Source: Porphyra umbilicalis
Lineage: Eukaryota; Rhodophyta; Bangiophyceae; Bangiales; Bangiaceae
Direction of reading: 5' to 3'
NCBI GenBank assembly: GCA_002049455.2
Contig: KV919331.1
Location: 1 to 22,009, forward strand
Length of the DNA: 22,009 nt
This document shows positions 1 through 9,793 of this stretch, in pieces. Within the stretch, counting starts at the first letter, position 1; each line of letters opens with the position of its first letter. The notes under the pieces were generated by a model, which saw nothing but the letters and a program-made list of their open reading frames with translations, was not told the origin of the DNA and made no database searches. The position numbers and the translations under genes are program-made.

Positions 1-539
1 GGGCCTCACCGGCGCCGGCTGCGCAGCCGTCGGGCCTCACCAGCGCCGGCCGCCCAGCCGTCGGCCTCACCGGCGCCCGCCGCCCAGCCGTCGGCCTCAC
101 CGGGGCCGGCCGCCCAGCCGTCGGGCTCACCGGCGCCCGCCGCCCAGCCGTCGGGCCTCACCGGCGCCGGCCGCCCAGCCGTCGGGCTCACCGGGGCCCG
201 CCGCCCAGCCGTCGGGCTCACCGGGGCCCGCCGCCCAGCCGTCGGCCTCACCGGGGCCCGCCGCCCAGCCGTCGGCCCAGCCGTCGGGCCTCACCAGCGC
301 CGGCCGCCCAGCCGTCGGCCTCACCGGGGCCGGCCGCCCAGCCGTCGGGCCTCACCAGCGCCGGCCGCCCAGCCGTCGGGCCTCACCGGCGCCGGCTGCG
401 CAGCCGTCGGGCCTCACCAGCGCCGGCCGCCCAGCCGTCGGGCTCAACGGGGCCCGCCGCCCAGCCGTCGGGCTCACCGGCGCCCGCCGCCCAGCCGTCG
501 GCCTCACCGGCGCCCGCCGCCCAGCCGTCGGGCCTCACC
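1..539. repeat. 30/31-bp GC-rich minisatellite, about 17 copies
   Basis: About 17 head-to-tail copies of a unit ending in GCCCAGCCGTC and starting GGGCCTCACC, GGCCTCACC or GGGCTCACC. Units of 30 and 31 bases are mixed, and one 12-base partial copy sits at about 274-285. The pair at 1-62 recurs exactly at 378-439, which points to block duplication. Read on the minus strand, 30-base units spell PDGWAAGAGE-like decapeptides, but the 31-base units break the frame, so I treat the array as non-coding. It begins at the window edge and probably continues to the left. It decays after 530. Confidence 0.9.
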
Positions 540-834
540 CGGGCTGCGGGCGACGGGGGGGGGCCCCTCTCCGAGGCCAGGTCCCCATGCTATGGGGCGA
601 TTTTTTTTTTTTGAATGCCCCAGGCAGGCCTCAGTTTGATTTCGCAGCGTTCTGTGTGTATTGATGTACTTGCCACGTGTGCGTTTTGTGCACGCAATTA
701 TACTGTATTAAATGTGTTCATGACATACTTGTGCGTTCCCGCTCCGATCAGTTTGACTGCCAGGAGAGGGCCCTCTCCACAACGCTGCCACAACGCTGCC
801 TCCTCCAGCCCTCGGGCTGCAGCAGGCAGCGTTG
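540..834. other. Intergenic stretch with poly-T, no gene seen
   Basis: After the minisatellite there is a short G-rich piece and a T-tract at about 600-612. The composition then becomes clearly more AT-rich than the rest (for example around 695-725, with ATTATACTG and TATTAAATG). I see no coding pattern. It could be the 3' flank or untranslated end of the minus-strand candidate that stops at 835. Confidence 0.5.
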
Positions 835-2770
835 TCAGCACTCGGTTCTGTGGCATGTTATGGTGCCCAATTCAAACGCTGTCCTTCCCGGCCATCCTGG
901 CTCTGGTGGCCTTTTCATGGCCCCCGCCCACAAGTGTCCTGCCCTCCACCGCTTCCCCAGCCAACGCCCTCCGCACCAGGGGCGGCGGGCTGCCGGTGTC
1001 CCGGCCATCGACGGTTTGGTGCTCCCCCCGCGTGGCCACGTGCGCACGGGCGCCGCCAGCGGCCGCGTCCCGGCCAGGAGGCCGTCGGACACCCCGTCAG
1101 CGCCCGCCTCGTCCGCGCGGTGGCTGGCCACGTAGGCGGAGGCGGACGCCCACGCGGTTGCCGCCGCCGCCCCGCTGAGCACCCCCCCCAGGCCCCACTG
1201 AGCACCACGTTTGGAGTGCGAGAGCGGGGAGAGAGGCACAGGGCGCCCCGCCGCGGCGGACCCCGCACCGGCACGCGGTCGTTCGACTCGCCACCGCTCG
1301 CCGTTGACGCGTTTCCGCCGCCGTCGGTCGCGCCACCGCCGTCACTGTCGACGCAGGCGGGGGTGGCCGTTGCGGCCAGCCGCCGCGAGTCGGCGCCGCC
1401 GCGGGCCGTCCCGTCGGCCGCGCCGGTGGCGGCAGCGTCGGCCATGTCGGCGGCGGCGGCGGCCATGGCCTCGTCTGGCCGTGACTGCCCGAGCTGCGCG
1501 GGCGGCTGGGGGAGCGCCGCCTCCGCCACAACGGCGGGGGGGGTGGGTTGGGGGCGGCAGCGGGGGGGGGGGGAGCGCCGCCGCCGCCGCAACGGCGGCG
1601 GTGAGCGGCGGCGTCGTCCGCTCGGCCGCACCCGGCTGGCGGCCACACGGCCAGCGCCGCCCCTGCCGCCATCCCCGCACCCGCTTCCGGCGGCCCCGCG
1701 GCAACGGCCTTGAGCGCCTCGGCCTCCGCGCACCTCGCGTCGGGCCGCCCTGCCGCGGCGTTGGCCGTCGCGTCGCACGGCGGCGTGGCGGAGGGGGGGG
1801 GCAAGGGGCGGGGGAGGGGGGGGGGGTAGCGCCGCCGCCGCCGCAACGCCTGCGGCGAGCGGCGGCGTCGCCCGCTCGGCCGCACCCGGCCGGCAGCCAC
1901 AAGGCCCGCGCCGCCCCTGCCCCCATCCCCGCACCCGCTGCCGGCGACCCCGCGGCAACGGCCTCGAGCGCCTCGGCCTCCGCGCTCCTCGCGTCGGGCC
2001 GCCCCGCCGCCGCGTCGGCAGCCTCATCGCGCGTCGGAGTCACCGCGTCGTGCGGCGGCGTCACCGCAGCCGCCGCGACCACCGCGTCGCCAGCCGCCGC
2101 GACCACCGCGTCGCCAGCCGCCGCGACCGCGGCACCGTCGGCCACCTCCCCCACTTCCTCCGCCAGCCTCGCCGCCGCCGCATCGGCCGCCGCGACCGCC
2201 GCGTTGGCGTCTGCTTCCGCTTCTGCCGCCGTCTCAGTTGCCGTCGCCTGCCGTGCCACGTCGACACGGGCGGCGGCAACGGCGGCGGTGACGGCGGCGG
2301 CGTCCGCGGCCGCGGTCGCCGCCGTCACCGGTGCCCACGACGGGAGGCGCGCGGTCGACCCCGCGGTTCGCCGACGGGGGTGACGCTGCAACGCACCGCC
2401 ACGGCGGGCGACGCGTGCCAAGCGGCGGGCGCTGCGGCCGCGCGGACGGGAGAAAACTGTAGCGTATGGGGGGGGCGCCGAATGTGAGGTGGGAGGGGGG
2501 GGGGGGGGGGTCGACGCCGCCGCTTTGAATTCGGTGGCGGGCGGGGGAGTGGGCGAGGGGGGGGGGGCGGAGGGACCGCCGCCGCCGCAACGGCGGCGTC
2601 GAGCGGCGGCGTCGCCCGTTCGGCCACACAAGACCGGCGGCCACACGGCCCGCGCCGTCTCGGTTGCCGCGCCGGCCGCGTTGGCGTCGGCTTCCGCTGC
2701 CGCCGCCGCCTTTGTAGCCGCCGCCTGCCGCGCCGCGTCGGCGCGGACGGCAGCACCGCCGCTGACGCCG

Positions 2771-2865
<95 letters not shown>

Positions 2866-2975
2866 AGGAGACACTTGGTCGTCGCCCGCGGTCTGCCGGC
2901 TGGGGTGACGCCTCCCCGCACCGCCATGGCGGGCGACGCGTGCCACGCGGCGGGCGCTACGGTCTCCGAGAATGG
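835..2975 (-). CDS. Ala/Glu/Asp-rich low-complexity protein candidate, multi-block
   Basis: No family is recognised. On the minus strand, blocks with strongly coding-like codons (G-first, GC-ending, rich in Ala, Glu, Asp and Val) lie at about 2780-2655, 2350-1905, 1775-1652, 1500-1270 and 1180-1030. The last runs to a stop at 835 and ends in HRTEC. The blocks are in different frames and are separated by C-rich stretches (minus-strand sense) of about 85-300 bases. These have GT near the start and CAG near the end, so they may be introns. The blocks would form Ala-rich helices such as EADANAAVAAADAAAARLAE. Several blocks are tandem duplicates of each other. The start is unknown; the 5' part near 2.9 kb reads ARRVARVARHGG and may itself be intronic. 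The opposite strand is also open across much of the region, so even the strand is only probable. Confidence 0.35.
1562..2651 (-). repeat. Three copies of a ~90-bp C-tract module (intron-like)
   Basis: Segments 1562-1652, 1816-1905 and 2557-2651 align over their full length. On the minus strand each has a G/T-TGTGGC start, then TGCGGCCGAGCGG or a close variant, CGACGCCGCCGCTC, GTTGCGGCGGCGGCGG, and a run of 11-12 C. The copies at 1562 and 1816 also share the flanking Ala-rich block (GRPDAR followed by AEAEAL), giving a repeat period of about 254 bases. A GT-rich start, an internal C-tract and a later CAG suggest introns duplicated together with exons. An introner-like element is the alternative. 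Confidence 0.6.
2195..2975 (-). repeat. Diverged two-copy tandem duplication of about 0.5 kb
   Basis: Positions 2905-2975 match 2381-2450 (shared GGCGGGCGACGCGTGCCA and GCGGCGGGCGCT). Positions 2677-2710 match 2199-2232 (GCCGCGTTGGCGTC then GCTTCCGCT). The offsets are about 524 and 478 bases, so the copies differ by indels, chiefly the trinucleotide run at 2767-2864. On the minus strand both copies read SARR, ARVAR, GGA, then later an EADANAA-type Ala-rich block. Confidence 0.6.
2767..2864. repeat. (GCC)n microsatellite
   Basis: About 33 nearly perfect trinucleotides with two CCA interruptions. Read on the minus strand it would give a polyglycine run inside the Ala-rich candidate; on the plus strand it gives polyproline. 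It is a likely site of length polymorphism. Confidence 0.9.
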
Positions 2976-3326
2976 AGGAACCCCGCAGCCGGCAGCCGCT
3001 GCGAGCGGGCGTTCGGCCGGCGGCAGGAGGCGGCGGGGGGGGGGTGTCGCCTGCGGGGGGGGGACGGCGCGAGTGCTCCGTAGGCGGCCGCCACGACGGT
3101 TGGCAGCGGGGGGTGGCGGAGGGAGAGGATCGTTCATGGGAGGGGCGCCACCGGGGGGAGGGGGGGGGGGGGGGGGGGCCATGCCACCGCGTTGGGTTTG
3201 GTGGCCGGGGAGGGGGTGGGGGGGGGGGAGGGGGGGGTGTGGTGCTGCCGGCGCCTGCGCCGGGGGGGGTCGGCGTGACCGGCACTGCCAAGATATCGTT
3301 GTGCTGCTGCAGGTGGCCACGTAGCT

Positions 3327-3916
3327 GTGTGGCGGCGGCCTACGCCCCTCGACAAACCCCTCCCCGCCGAGCGGCGCACGCCTGCAGCCAAGTCGCCCGA
3401 GGCCGCCGCAGGCACGGCAAGCGGCCTGGTTGACCCCATCGAGGCGCTCTCGGCGGTGCTTGCCGCCACCGCGGTGCCCCCGCGCCGCGCCGGCGGCGCC
3501 ACCGCGCCGACGTGTCAGACGACGACGCGCCCCATGCGGAGGTGGCGGCCGAGGCGGAGGACGAGGCGGCGACGGACTACTCGGCGGACAAGGACGCGTC
3601 CGACGCGCCGTCGCGGAGGCGCACCGACGGCCGCCGCCGCCCCGCAGAGGTGCGCGACCACGGGGGGGTCGCAGCGCACGCGGGGGTGGCACCGGCGGCG
3701 GCCGCGGCGGCGGCGGCGGCGGGCGCCGCCGCCGCCAGCAGGCAGGGGGTGCGGCGCACGCGAGCTGACGTGACGGCCGCCGTGGAGACTGACGCGCAGC
3801 GCCTGCGGCCGCCGCCGCCGCCACGGCTGCTGGCCGCCGCCGCCGCTGCTGCCGACGTTGCCGGCATGCCCCCGCGCGCCAACACAAAGGTTGGCATCGG
3901 CGACGCGGCCGAGTGA
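3327..3916 (+). CDS. C-terminal part of an acidic, Ala-rich hypothetical protein
   Basis: No family is recognised. From about 3340 the plus strand reads PLPAERRTPAAKSPEAAAG and on through VDPIEALSAVLAATAVPPR. Near 3500 the coding pattern moves to another frame, starting SDDDAPHAEVAAEAEDEAA, then SADKDASDAP, a poly-Ala stretch near 3700-3745, and TRADVTAAVETDAQRL, and ends KVGIGDAAE with a stop at 3914-3916. Codons are G-first and acid-rich, unlike the opposite strand. A pyrimidine/T-containing stretch ending CTGCTGCAG at about 3312 could be the 3' splice site of an upstream intron. The frame change near 3510 means either a short indel or an unseen splice (TGTCAG at 3513-3518). The gene's start is unknown, and it would be divergent from the minus-strand candidate to its left. 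Confidence 0.4.
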
Positions 3917-4015
3917 AGCCGCGCCGGGCGGAAGTGAGGGGTGGGTCGTTGGCGCCCGAGGGAGCTGACTGTTGTGGGGGTAACATGATTGCATTGATCA
4001 TTGTGCACGCTTTTT

Positions 4016-5059
4016 CTACTTCCAAGTAACCAATCCCGTCTCGTTGCCAACGCTCTCTCCCTCAGCAAAAATGTTACAAAACAAGCGATCGTTGTGGACT
4101 GTGCTCGCGCCGCCAGAGTGGATAACGTCATGAAGAAACAGCAGCATAGTGCCACTCTTGACGCAGGCGGCCACCGGCTCGCCCGCCTCCCCGCGCACCA
4201 CGTCAAGGGACGCCTGGCGCCTAAAGATCTCGTGGCTGCCCCCCCAAAAGTTGACCGTCGTGTCCCTCAGCGCCAAAATCGCGCTGAAGCCGGGGGCGGC
4301 GCCGCTGCGGAGCCACGGCCACGGGTGGTCAGTATGCGCGGGCTGCACCGGGCAGCTTCCCGATGAGCGAATGTGCGTGAGGTCGGACGCATGGTGGTGA
4401 ACGCCGGTGATGGCGTCGGCCGCCGTCGCGACCGCGCCCATCACCGCGCGGACGGCAGTCCACCCCGCAATCTGCTCCATGCTCGTCATGCGCGGGGTTT
4501 TGTCATTGTTGTATACATAGAGAAGCCGGGTGTCGTTGTGGCGCTTCTTGCCACGGTGCGTCCTCGCTCGAGCGGCGAGGTCCTGCCCATTGAATATGGG
4601 CCGCATGGACAGGTTCGTCTTCTCCGCCAGTAGCTCCGACACGGTCGTCGTGGTGGCGAATGACACCGCCTCAGGCACGTCCACCCAGCCACGGGTCATC
4701 AGTGTTGCGGCCCGTTCAGCGGTGAGAATGTCCGACATGTTGACACCGTGGGCGCCAAACCTAGCGCCCAGCGAAGGCGGGGCACACGATGGGGGAGCGC
4801 GATCACGTGGGAGGGAAGACAAAGGCGGAGAAGGAAGAGGGGCTTGAGGCAAGGAGGGGGGGGGTGGGGCGTGCACGGCTCGGGGCTGGTGCACATTTGC
4901 AGCACCTGCTCGACCAAGTGGCCAGCGTCGGCGGGATCTCTGAACGCCGGCGTGTGTTCCGCGCCTCGTCTTCTTCGAGGGAGGCTTACCAGTGGGCTCA
5001 GGCTCGGCCATATTGCGTGTGCCAGCAGTTGCACTTGTTGCGTCGTGCGAGGTCGTCAT
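4016..5059 (-). CDS. Fe(II)/2-oxoglutarate-dependent dioxygenase-like protein
   Basis: An intact frame of 347 residues from ATG at 5059. Residues 1-107 are basic, Pro-rich and of low complexity (KKTRRG near 30) and are probably disordered. They may contain an unrecognised intron, and ATG at 4738 (MSDILT, residue 108) is an alternative start where the conserved part begins. The double-stranded beta-helix signature is clear: HTD at 242-244 followed by HPWPW; a distal His at 314 in DVIHSGGAS; and Arg325 in NDRLF, expected to hold the 2-oxoglutarate carboxylate. Such enzymes use Fe(II), oxygen and 2-oxoglutarate to hydroxylate or demethylate a substrate. The sequence does not show which substrate. 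It is not evidently AlkB, TET/JBP or a prolyl hydroxylase. No signal peptide or membrane helix is seen. It is convergent with the acidic candidate ending at 3916, about 100 bases away. Confidence 0.8.
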   Translation of the reverse strand: MTTSHDATSATAGTRNMAEPEPTGKPPSKKTRRGTHAGVQRSRRRWPLGRAGAANVHQPRAVHAPPPPSLPQAPLPSPPLSSLPRDRAPPSCAPPSLGARFGAHGVNMSDILTAERAATLMTRGWVDVPEAVSFATTTTVSELLAEKTNLSMRPIFNGQDLAARARTHRGKKRHNDTRLLYVYNNDKTPRMTSMEQIAGWTAVRAVMGAVATAADAITGVHHHASDLTHIRSSGSCPVQPAHTDHPWPWLRSGAAPGFSAILALRDTTVNFWGGSHEIFRRQASLDVVRGEAGEPVAACVKSGTMLLFLHDVIHSGGASTVHNDRLFCNIFAEGESVGNETGLVTWK

Positions 5060-7170
5060 TCACGACCATGGTGCCTCGCATGTGTGCTTTAAACACCCTG
5101 ACCAACCGTTTACACAACGACGCTGGCGTGCTGGCGTGCTGCTGACGCACACAGCGGCGTCGGGCCACCAAAATTTATTGCGCCGGCGGCGGCCTTCGGG
5201 TTCTGCGTGCGCCCCACTGCAGCAGCGCTCGGCCCGCTGCATATACGTGGCAACAGGAGGCCGCTGTCGGAGCCAGCAAGCGTCCGATAACCAGCTCTCA
5301 GCACGACAGCCATGTGTCGTGCCAGCAGCGGTGCGTCCCCCACCCCGACAAATCTAGGCTCAGAGAAACGCAGACGTGGCCACCGCGTGACGACTGAACC
5401 CCGAATGACACCTTCCAAAGCATCGGCTGAAGAGCTACGGACTTGATGGTTTTCACTGAAATTCATTCGGAGAGCGTACTCCATTGATATTCCTCTCCAA
5501 AAAATTGAGGAGTTCACAAAGAGTGGTAACATCAGCCAATGAGATGATGAGAGCTTGGTGACCATCGCCTTGCCGACCGAACTGTCGTTTTTATAATGGT
5601 GAGGAGCCGAAGAATCATTTGGCAAAATGGGTAAGTTCTGACGATCCTTTGGCAGGACTAAAGTGCAAGGGTTGGCCAGATGGATCCGAAGAAGATTGCG
5701 ATACAGATGGCCCAAATGCAGGCACCAACATACAGGGGGCAGGACACGGGTGCCACCCTCACCCTCTCACCGGCAAGCCGCAGTGCCACACTGCCGCTCG
5801 TTCCCGTCAGGAACCATTGACGGCGCATCGTTCGGCTGCCTGCACCTTCGCGACCCCTGGGCTCATGCGAGACAGGCGCCGCGATCCACTTTCACCGTTG
5901 GGGAGGAGTGGGCGCGACCGCTTCCCACGCACTGTGCATGCCTGTGAGTATCAGGCCGCCGTCCGGGCAGGTTGCAACCGCTCCCTGTACACGGCACGTG
6001 TCGGCGCGTGTCAGCCGGCCGCACCACGCGCCACCCTGCTTACGAGAGAGACGTCACCAGGCGCCGCATGGAAATCATTCACATTTCGTGTCTGTTCTGG
6101 CCTCTTTGCCACACCCAGCCGTCACCACGAAATGGGCTTTTAAATTGCTCTTCCACTGCCCGGACATGTGCGGAGGCCAAGGTCGAGAGGTGGACTGAGG
6201 CCGCAGCAGCAGAGCAGCCCATCTTATGATGAGCCATCGACGAGCGCTGAAGGCAAACAGTCACACAGTCGTCGTCGCCATCCTGGGCAGCACGACGTAC
6301 TGCGCGCCACGACTATGGGCAGCGCTGCGTTTGTTGCGCCACAGGGAACGGGCAGCACGCCCCCCCGACCTTCATGGCAACATGGGGTAGGGAGGCCGAG
6401 CGCCCGCTTGGGGCTTGCACGTCGCTCTTGGCGCCCCTTTCGGCGGCTGCCTCGAGCAGCGAGCGCCCCTTCACGGGCCTGCACGATGCACTAGGCGCCT
6501 TTTTGAAGGGCAGCCATACGTCGAGCGCCCAGCGTTGTAGCTAACCTGCCTGGTTTGTTCCAATAGACACCAGACGTACCGTTGGCATGACACGTTTGAT
6601 TTCCTTTTGGCCAGCAAGTGTTCTCCACTCCATTATACTGTGCGTGTGGCCGTTGGGGGTGCGCGGGACTCGGCGGCTGCTAAGCGAGGACGCCATTTTA
6701 GTGCTCGTGGTGGCCACCATGACGAGGGACGCCGGGGGGGAGAGAGCCACACGGTCGTGGACGTCACTCTGACGTCGCCAAAGAGCGCACTCCTCGCGGC
6801 ACTGCCGCCAAGGCGCTTCACGGGAGGGTCGGGGTGGTATCTTCAACGGCAGCGGCACAGAGTGGCGGCCTGCACCGTAGCGTCGGCGGCCATTTGGCGC
6901 GCCCTGCGTATGCGGCTCTTGTGCGGCCACCGTGGCAGTGCGGCACAGCTGCCGCCGCCGCCAAGCATTGGCGGTCAGCCGCGCCAGCAACTCCGCCGAG
7001 GGCCATTGCACTCGGTTGTGCTGCCGGAAACACCGAGGCCGGCGGCGTGTGGCGTGCGGCGGGCCAGAGAGAAGGGGCGGGACGCGTTACTCACACCGAT
7101 GTAAGTGCTCATCCCGACGCTCTTGGAGACGGGACGCCCTCGTGCGCCAGGGCTCGTAGCAGCTGCGGCC
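5060..7170. other. Less GC-rich stretch, no recognisable gene
   Basis: This is the longest interval with more ordinary base composition. Open frames exist, such as a 201-residue minus frame at 5110-5715, a 174-residue plus frame at 5619-6143 and a 156-residue minus frame at 6541-7011. None shows a motif, a consistent codon pattern or a convincing start context. The 5110-5715 frame has the most protein-like piece (LFVNSSIFWRGISMEYALRM) but turns into low-complexity sequence. I see no tRNA, rRNA or repeat array here. It may hold untranslated regions, decayed genes or a gene with small exons. Confidence 0.4.
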
Positions 7171-7359
7171 CTAGTCGGCAGCGGCGGTGCCGCCGCCGCC
7201 GCTGCCGCGCACGCGGCGCGCCGCCCATTGCGGGCGGCGCGGGGCGGCCGCAGCGGAAGGGCGACCGGGACGGGGCGGGGCGGGGGAGGGCGCGGTGGCC
7301 GTCCGTGGCGGCCCGCCAAGCGCTGAGGGGCGCGGCAGCCGCCGCGCCGCGGCGGCCGC

Positions 7360-7490
7360 CGGCTGCCGGTCGGGCAGGCGACCGGCGGCCGCAGGCGGTC
7401 GGGCGGGCAGGCGACCGGCGGCCGCCGGCGACCGCCGGCTGCCGCCGGTCGGTCGGGCAGGCGCGCGGCGGCCGCCGGCGGTCGGGCGGG
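7360..7490. repeat. Imperfect short tandem repeats (GTCGGGCAGGCG core)
   Basis: Four to five imperfect copies of a roughly 26-35-base unit containing GGTCGGGCAGGCGACCGGCGG or close variants. On the minus strand they read as GRLPARPPAAA-type peptides. The copies vary in length and base content. They follow a GC-rich stretch (7171-7360) with no supported feature. Confidence 0.55.
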
Positions 7491-7639
7491 CACGCGTCGG
7501 GGCGCCGCGCACCCGCGCTGCCCCCCGGTCGCCTCTACCCAAAAGCAGTCTGTCTGCAGCGGCTCGTCTGCGCGAAAGCGCCCTGATCCTGCAAATTTCG
7601 GTTCGGTCCGACTTGCAACTGCGACAGGCGCGCGTGGAG

Positions 7640-7949
7640 GTGCGCGCCCGGCGCGGGCGCGGCGCTCGTTCCACCGCCTTTTTTTCCGGCTCGGTGGGGG
7701 GGGTGTTGACCTCCCCGCCCGCCACCGCGCCATCGCCCCGCGCCCGACCTCGGCTCGCCACAGTCTGGCCGTTCCACGCCCCCCCCCCCCCCCTCCCCGT
7801 GCCCATCCCCGCCGCTCTCGCTCCCCCTCTTGCCGGTGCTCGTCCCCGCTCCCCCCGCCCGCCTCGTGCCGCCATGGCCGTCGCGTTTGTCACCCCCGCA
7901 GCGCCGCGGCCGCTCGGCACCCGCGGCGCCGCGGGCGCGGCGACGGGCG

Positions 7950-7986
<37 letters not shown>

Positions 7987-8186
7987 GGGCGGTCGGTCGC
8001 CCGCCGCCCGCCTGGCCGCCGCCCGCCGCCGTCGCCCCGCGGCGTGGAGGTGCGCGCCCGGCGCCGACGGGCCCGGCGCGTCGCCGTCGGCCGGCGGCGG
8101 CGGCGGCGGGGGGGCGCTGCCTCGCGCTGCGCGTGGCGTGCGCGCGGACGACAGAGGCGGTTGTCCCACGCCAGCGGCTGTGGGCA
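7640..8186 (-). CDS. Downstream block of a low-complexity gene candidate
   Basis: No family is recognised. On the minus strand this block begins just after a plausible 3' splice site: a T-rich stretch without AG runs from about 8290 to TTTTGGTCAG, ending at 8187. It reads VPTAAGVGQPPLSSARTP, a Pro run, ADGDAPGPSAPGAHLHA, an Ala run, and then NGQTVASRGRARGDGAVAGG and EVNTPPTEPEKKAVERAPR. The last part, with acids, lysine and GAG/GAA codons, is the best sign of real coding. The end is not resolved. The peptide APGAHLHA is encoded twice (DNA direct repeat CGTGGAGGTGCGCGCCCGGC near 7634 and 8043), the second time in another frame. Its relation to the block at 8340-9153 as a second exon is an inference. 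Confidence 0.35.
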
Positions 8187-8339
8187 CCTGACCAAAATGC
8201 GAAAGGCACAAAGAGGAGCATGCCGCACGCGGCCGGCCCGTCGCAAGCCCACGAGCAACGACGCATAAAAAAAAAAGAGGAAAGAACACGGCTATACACC
8301 CAAAAGGCCGGCACAACACGGGAACCCTCCAATGTACAC

Positions 8340-9153
8340 TCAGGGGCGGCGGCGCGGCCCCTCTATCCCGCGCCCGCGCGCCTCGGTCGCCGCCTGCGCG
8401 GCGGCAACGACACCGACGCCCGCCTCGTGGCGCGCCTGCGTCACGACACCGGCGACCGTCGGCGGAGCCGCCGCCGCCGCCGCCGCCGCCGGGGCCGCCG
8501 CGGGCGCCCCCGTCACACCCGGCGCCGCCGGCAACGGCGCCACGGCCGCCCGCCCGCCCGCCAGCGGCACGGCCACGGCCACTGGTGGCGGCGCCGCGTC
8601 GCCGCGGCCGTCCCCGCCGGGCGGCGGCACGGCCGCAACGCCCGGTCGCAATGGCACGGCAGCGGGGGCGGCGGCGGGCACCGCCGCCGCGCCACCACCG
8701 GCAGGCGGCGGCGGCGGCGGCGCCCCAGGGGGGACGGCCGCCGCCGCGGGGGGGGTTGCGCCGACGCTGGGCACCGCCCAGCCGTCCGTGCCGGCTGGCG
8801 CGGCGGCGCCTGTCGCGGCGGCGGGGGCGGCGGCGCCCGCCACGGCGGCCGGCGGCGGCGGCACCGCAGGCGCGGCGGCGCCCACCACGGGCAGCGCGGC
8901 CGCCAGCAGCGCGGGCGGGCGGCCCCCATGCCCGTCGTCCCCCCCCGCGGCGTCCCCCCCCCCCCCCCCCCCCATGCAACGGCAGCACGGCGCCCTCGGC
9001 GGGGGCGACCTCCCCCTGAAAGACGCGGCGCACGGCTTCGGCGCCGCCGCTCCCCCACCAAATCCCCAAACACCGCACCTCCCGCACCGTAAACGGGCGC
9101 TCGGTGGGGCCGCCCTCCCCCCGCTTGTGCAACCGTCCGGATCCATCCCGCAT
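8340..9153 (-). CDS. Ala/Pro/Val-rich hypothetical protein with frame change at a G20 run
   Basis: No family is recognised. From ATG at 9153 (immediately preceded by in-frame TAG) the first 60 residues are non-repetitive and protein-like: PTERPFTVREVRCLGIWWG, then EAVRRVFQGEVAPAEGAVLP. At the C20 run of the plus strand (8954-8973, G20 in the gene) the coding pattern moves to another frame. That frame reads DAAGGDDGHGGRPPALLAAA and continues as a long Ala/Pro/Val-rich region to QARHEAGVGVVAAAQAATEA and a stop at 8340. Removing one G (or adding two) would join both parts into one protein of about 270 residues. TTAG just before the ATG could also be a 3' splice site, so an upstream exon is possible. 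Confidence 0.45.
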
Positions 9154-9298
9154 CTAATCTAGGCGCCGCCGCCGCCAATCCCGGGCTTACACACCCGGTT
9201 CACAGGGGGGGCGCGCGCGTCTAGTCACGCGTTCCCGCCATCCGCGAGTGCACCCCAGCGCACCACGCAAGCCGCGAGTGCAAGTATCACGCAGTCAA

Positions 9299-9580
9299 CC
9301 TAGCTTGGCGGTGGCCTCAGCCGTGCAACCCAGCCGGGCGGTGGCCTCAGCTACCCTGCCGGCTGGCCTCGTCCGTGCAGGCTACCCTGCCGGCTGGCCT
9401 CGTCCGTGCAAGCCACGCTGCCGGCTGGCCTCGTGCGTGCAAGCCAGCCGGCAGGGTGGCCTCGTCCGTGCAAGCCAGCCTGCAGGGTGGCCTCGTCCGT
9501 GCAAGCCAGCCGGGAGGGTGGCCTCGTCCGTGCAGGCCAGCCGGAAGGGTGGCCTGGCAGGGTGGCCTCATGCGTCTGCC
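9299..9580. repeat. 31-bp minisatellite, about 8-9 copies
   Basis: Head-to-tail units of 31 bases sharing the core GGCCTCGTCCGTGCA. Left units carry CCCTGCCGGCTGGCC and right units carry CCAGCCGGCAGGGTGGCC, which are near reverse complements of each other. A perfect 12-bp inverted repeat therefore forms where the two types meet (9418-9429 and 9443-9454, 13-base loop). Because 31 is not a multiple of three, any open frame through it changes register in each unit, so it is taken as non-coding. Degenerate traces continue to about 9670. Confidence 0.9.
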
Positions 9581-9793
9581 GCGTCCTCGCAGACGCGGTG
9601 ACCTCAGCCGCACACACTGGGTGAGACGGCTCGTGGCCTCGGTAACGCAGGCCAAGGCCAGCTGGCTGCCGACCGCCAGGCGTCATAACCACGCGCTAGC
9701 GGGTCATGGCGACGCACGGCGTCTGTGGGAGATCGAGCTGTTTTTCCTCGCTTACCGCATCCCGTGGTACCGGCGCTAGTGCACTGTCGCTCC

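Noticed and set aside
1..539. CRISPR array
   Set aside because: The units are contiguous, without unique spacers, and the context is eukaryotic.
5110..5715. 201-residue minus-strand ORF as a gene
   Set aside because: One stretch looks protein-like, but there is no motif, the codon pattern is mixed and the ends are arbitrary. Not enough support to call.
7874..8191. Plus-strand ORF with a perfect Kozak context (GCCGCCATGG) starting MAVAFVTPAAPRPLG, resembling a plastid-targeting leader
   Set aside because: It becomes Ala/Arg/Gly low complexity and stops at 8191. The minus strand of the same DNA reads a more balanced sequence following a plausible splice site. In such GC-rich DNA GCCGCCATGG is likely by chance.
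9248..9601. 117-residue open frame through the 31-bp minisatellite
   Set aside because: The 31-base period rotates the frame in every unit, so the peptide is not a repeat protein. It is a by-product of the array.
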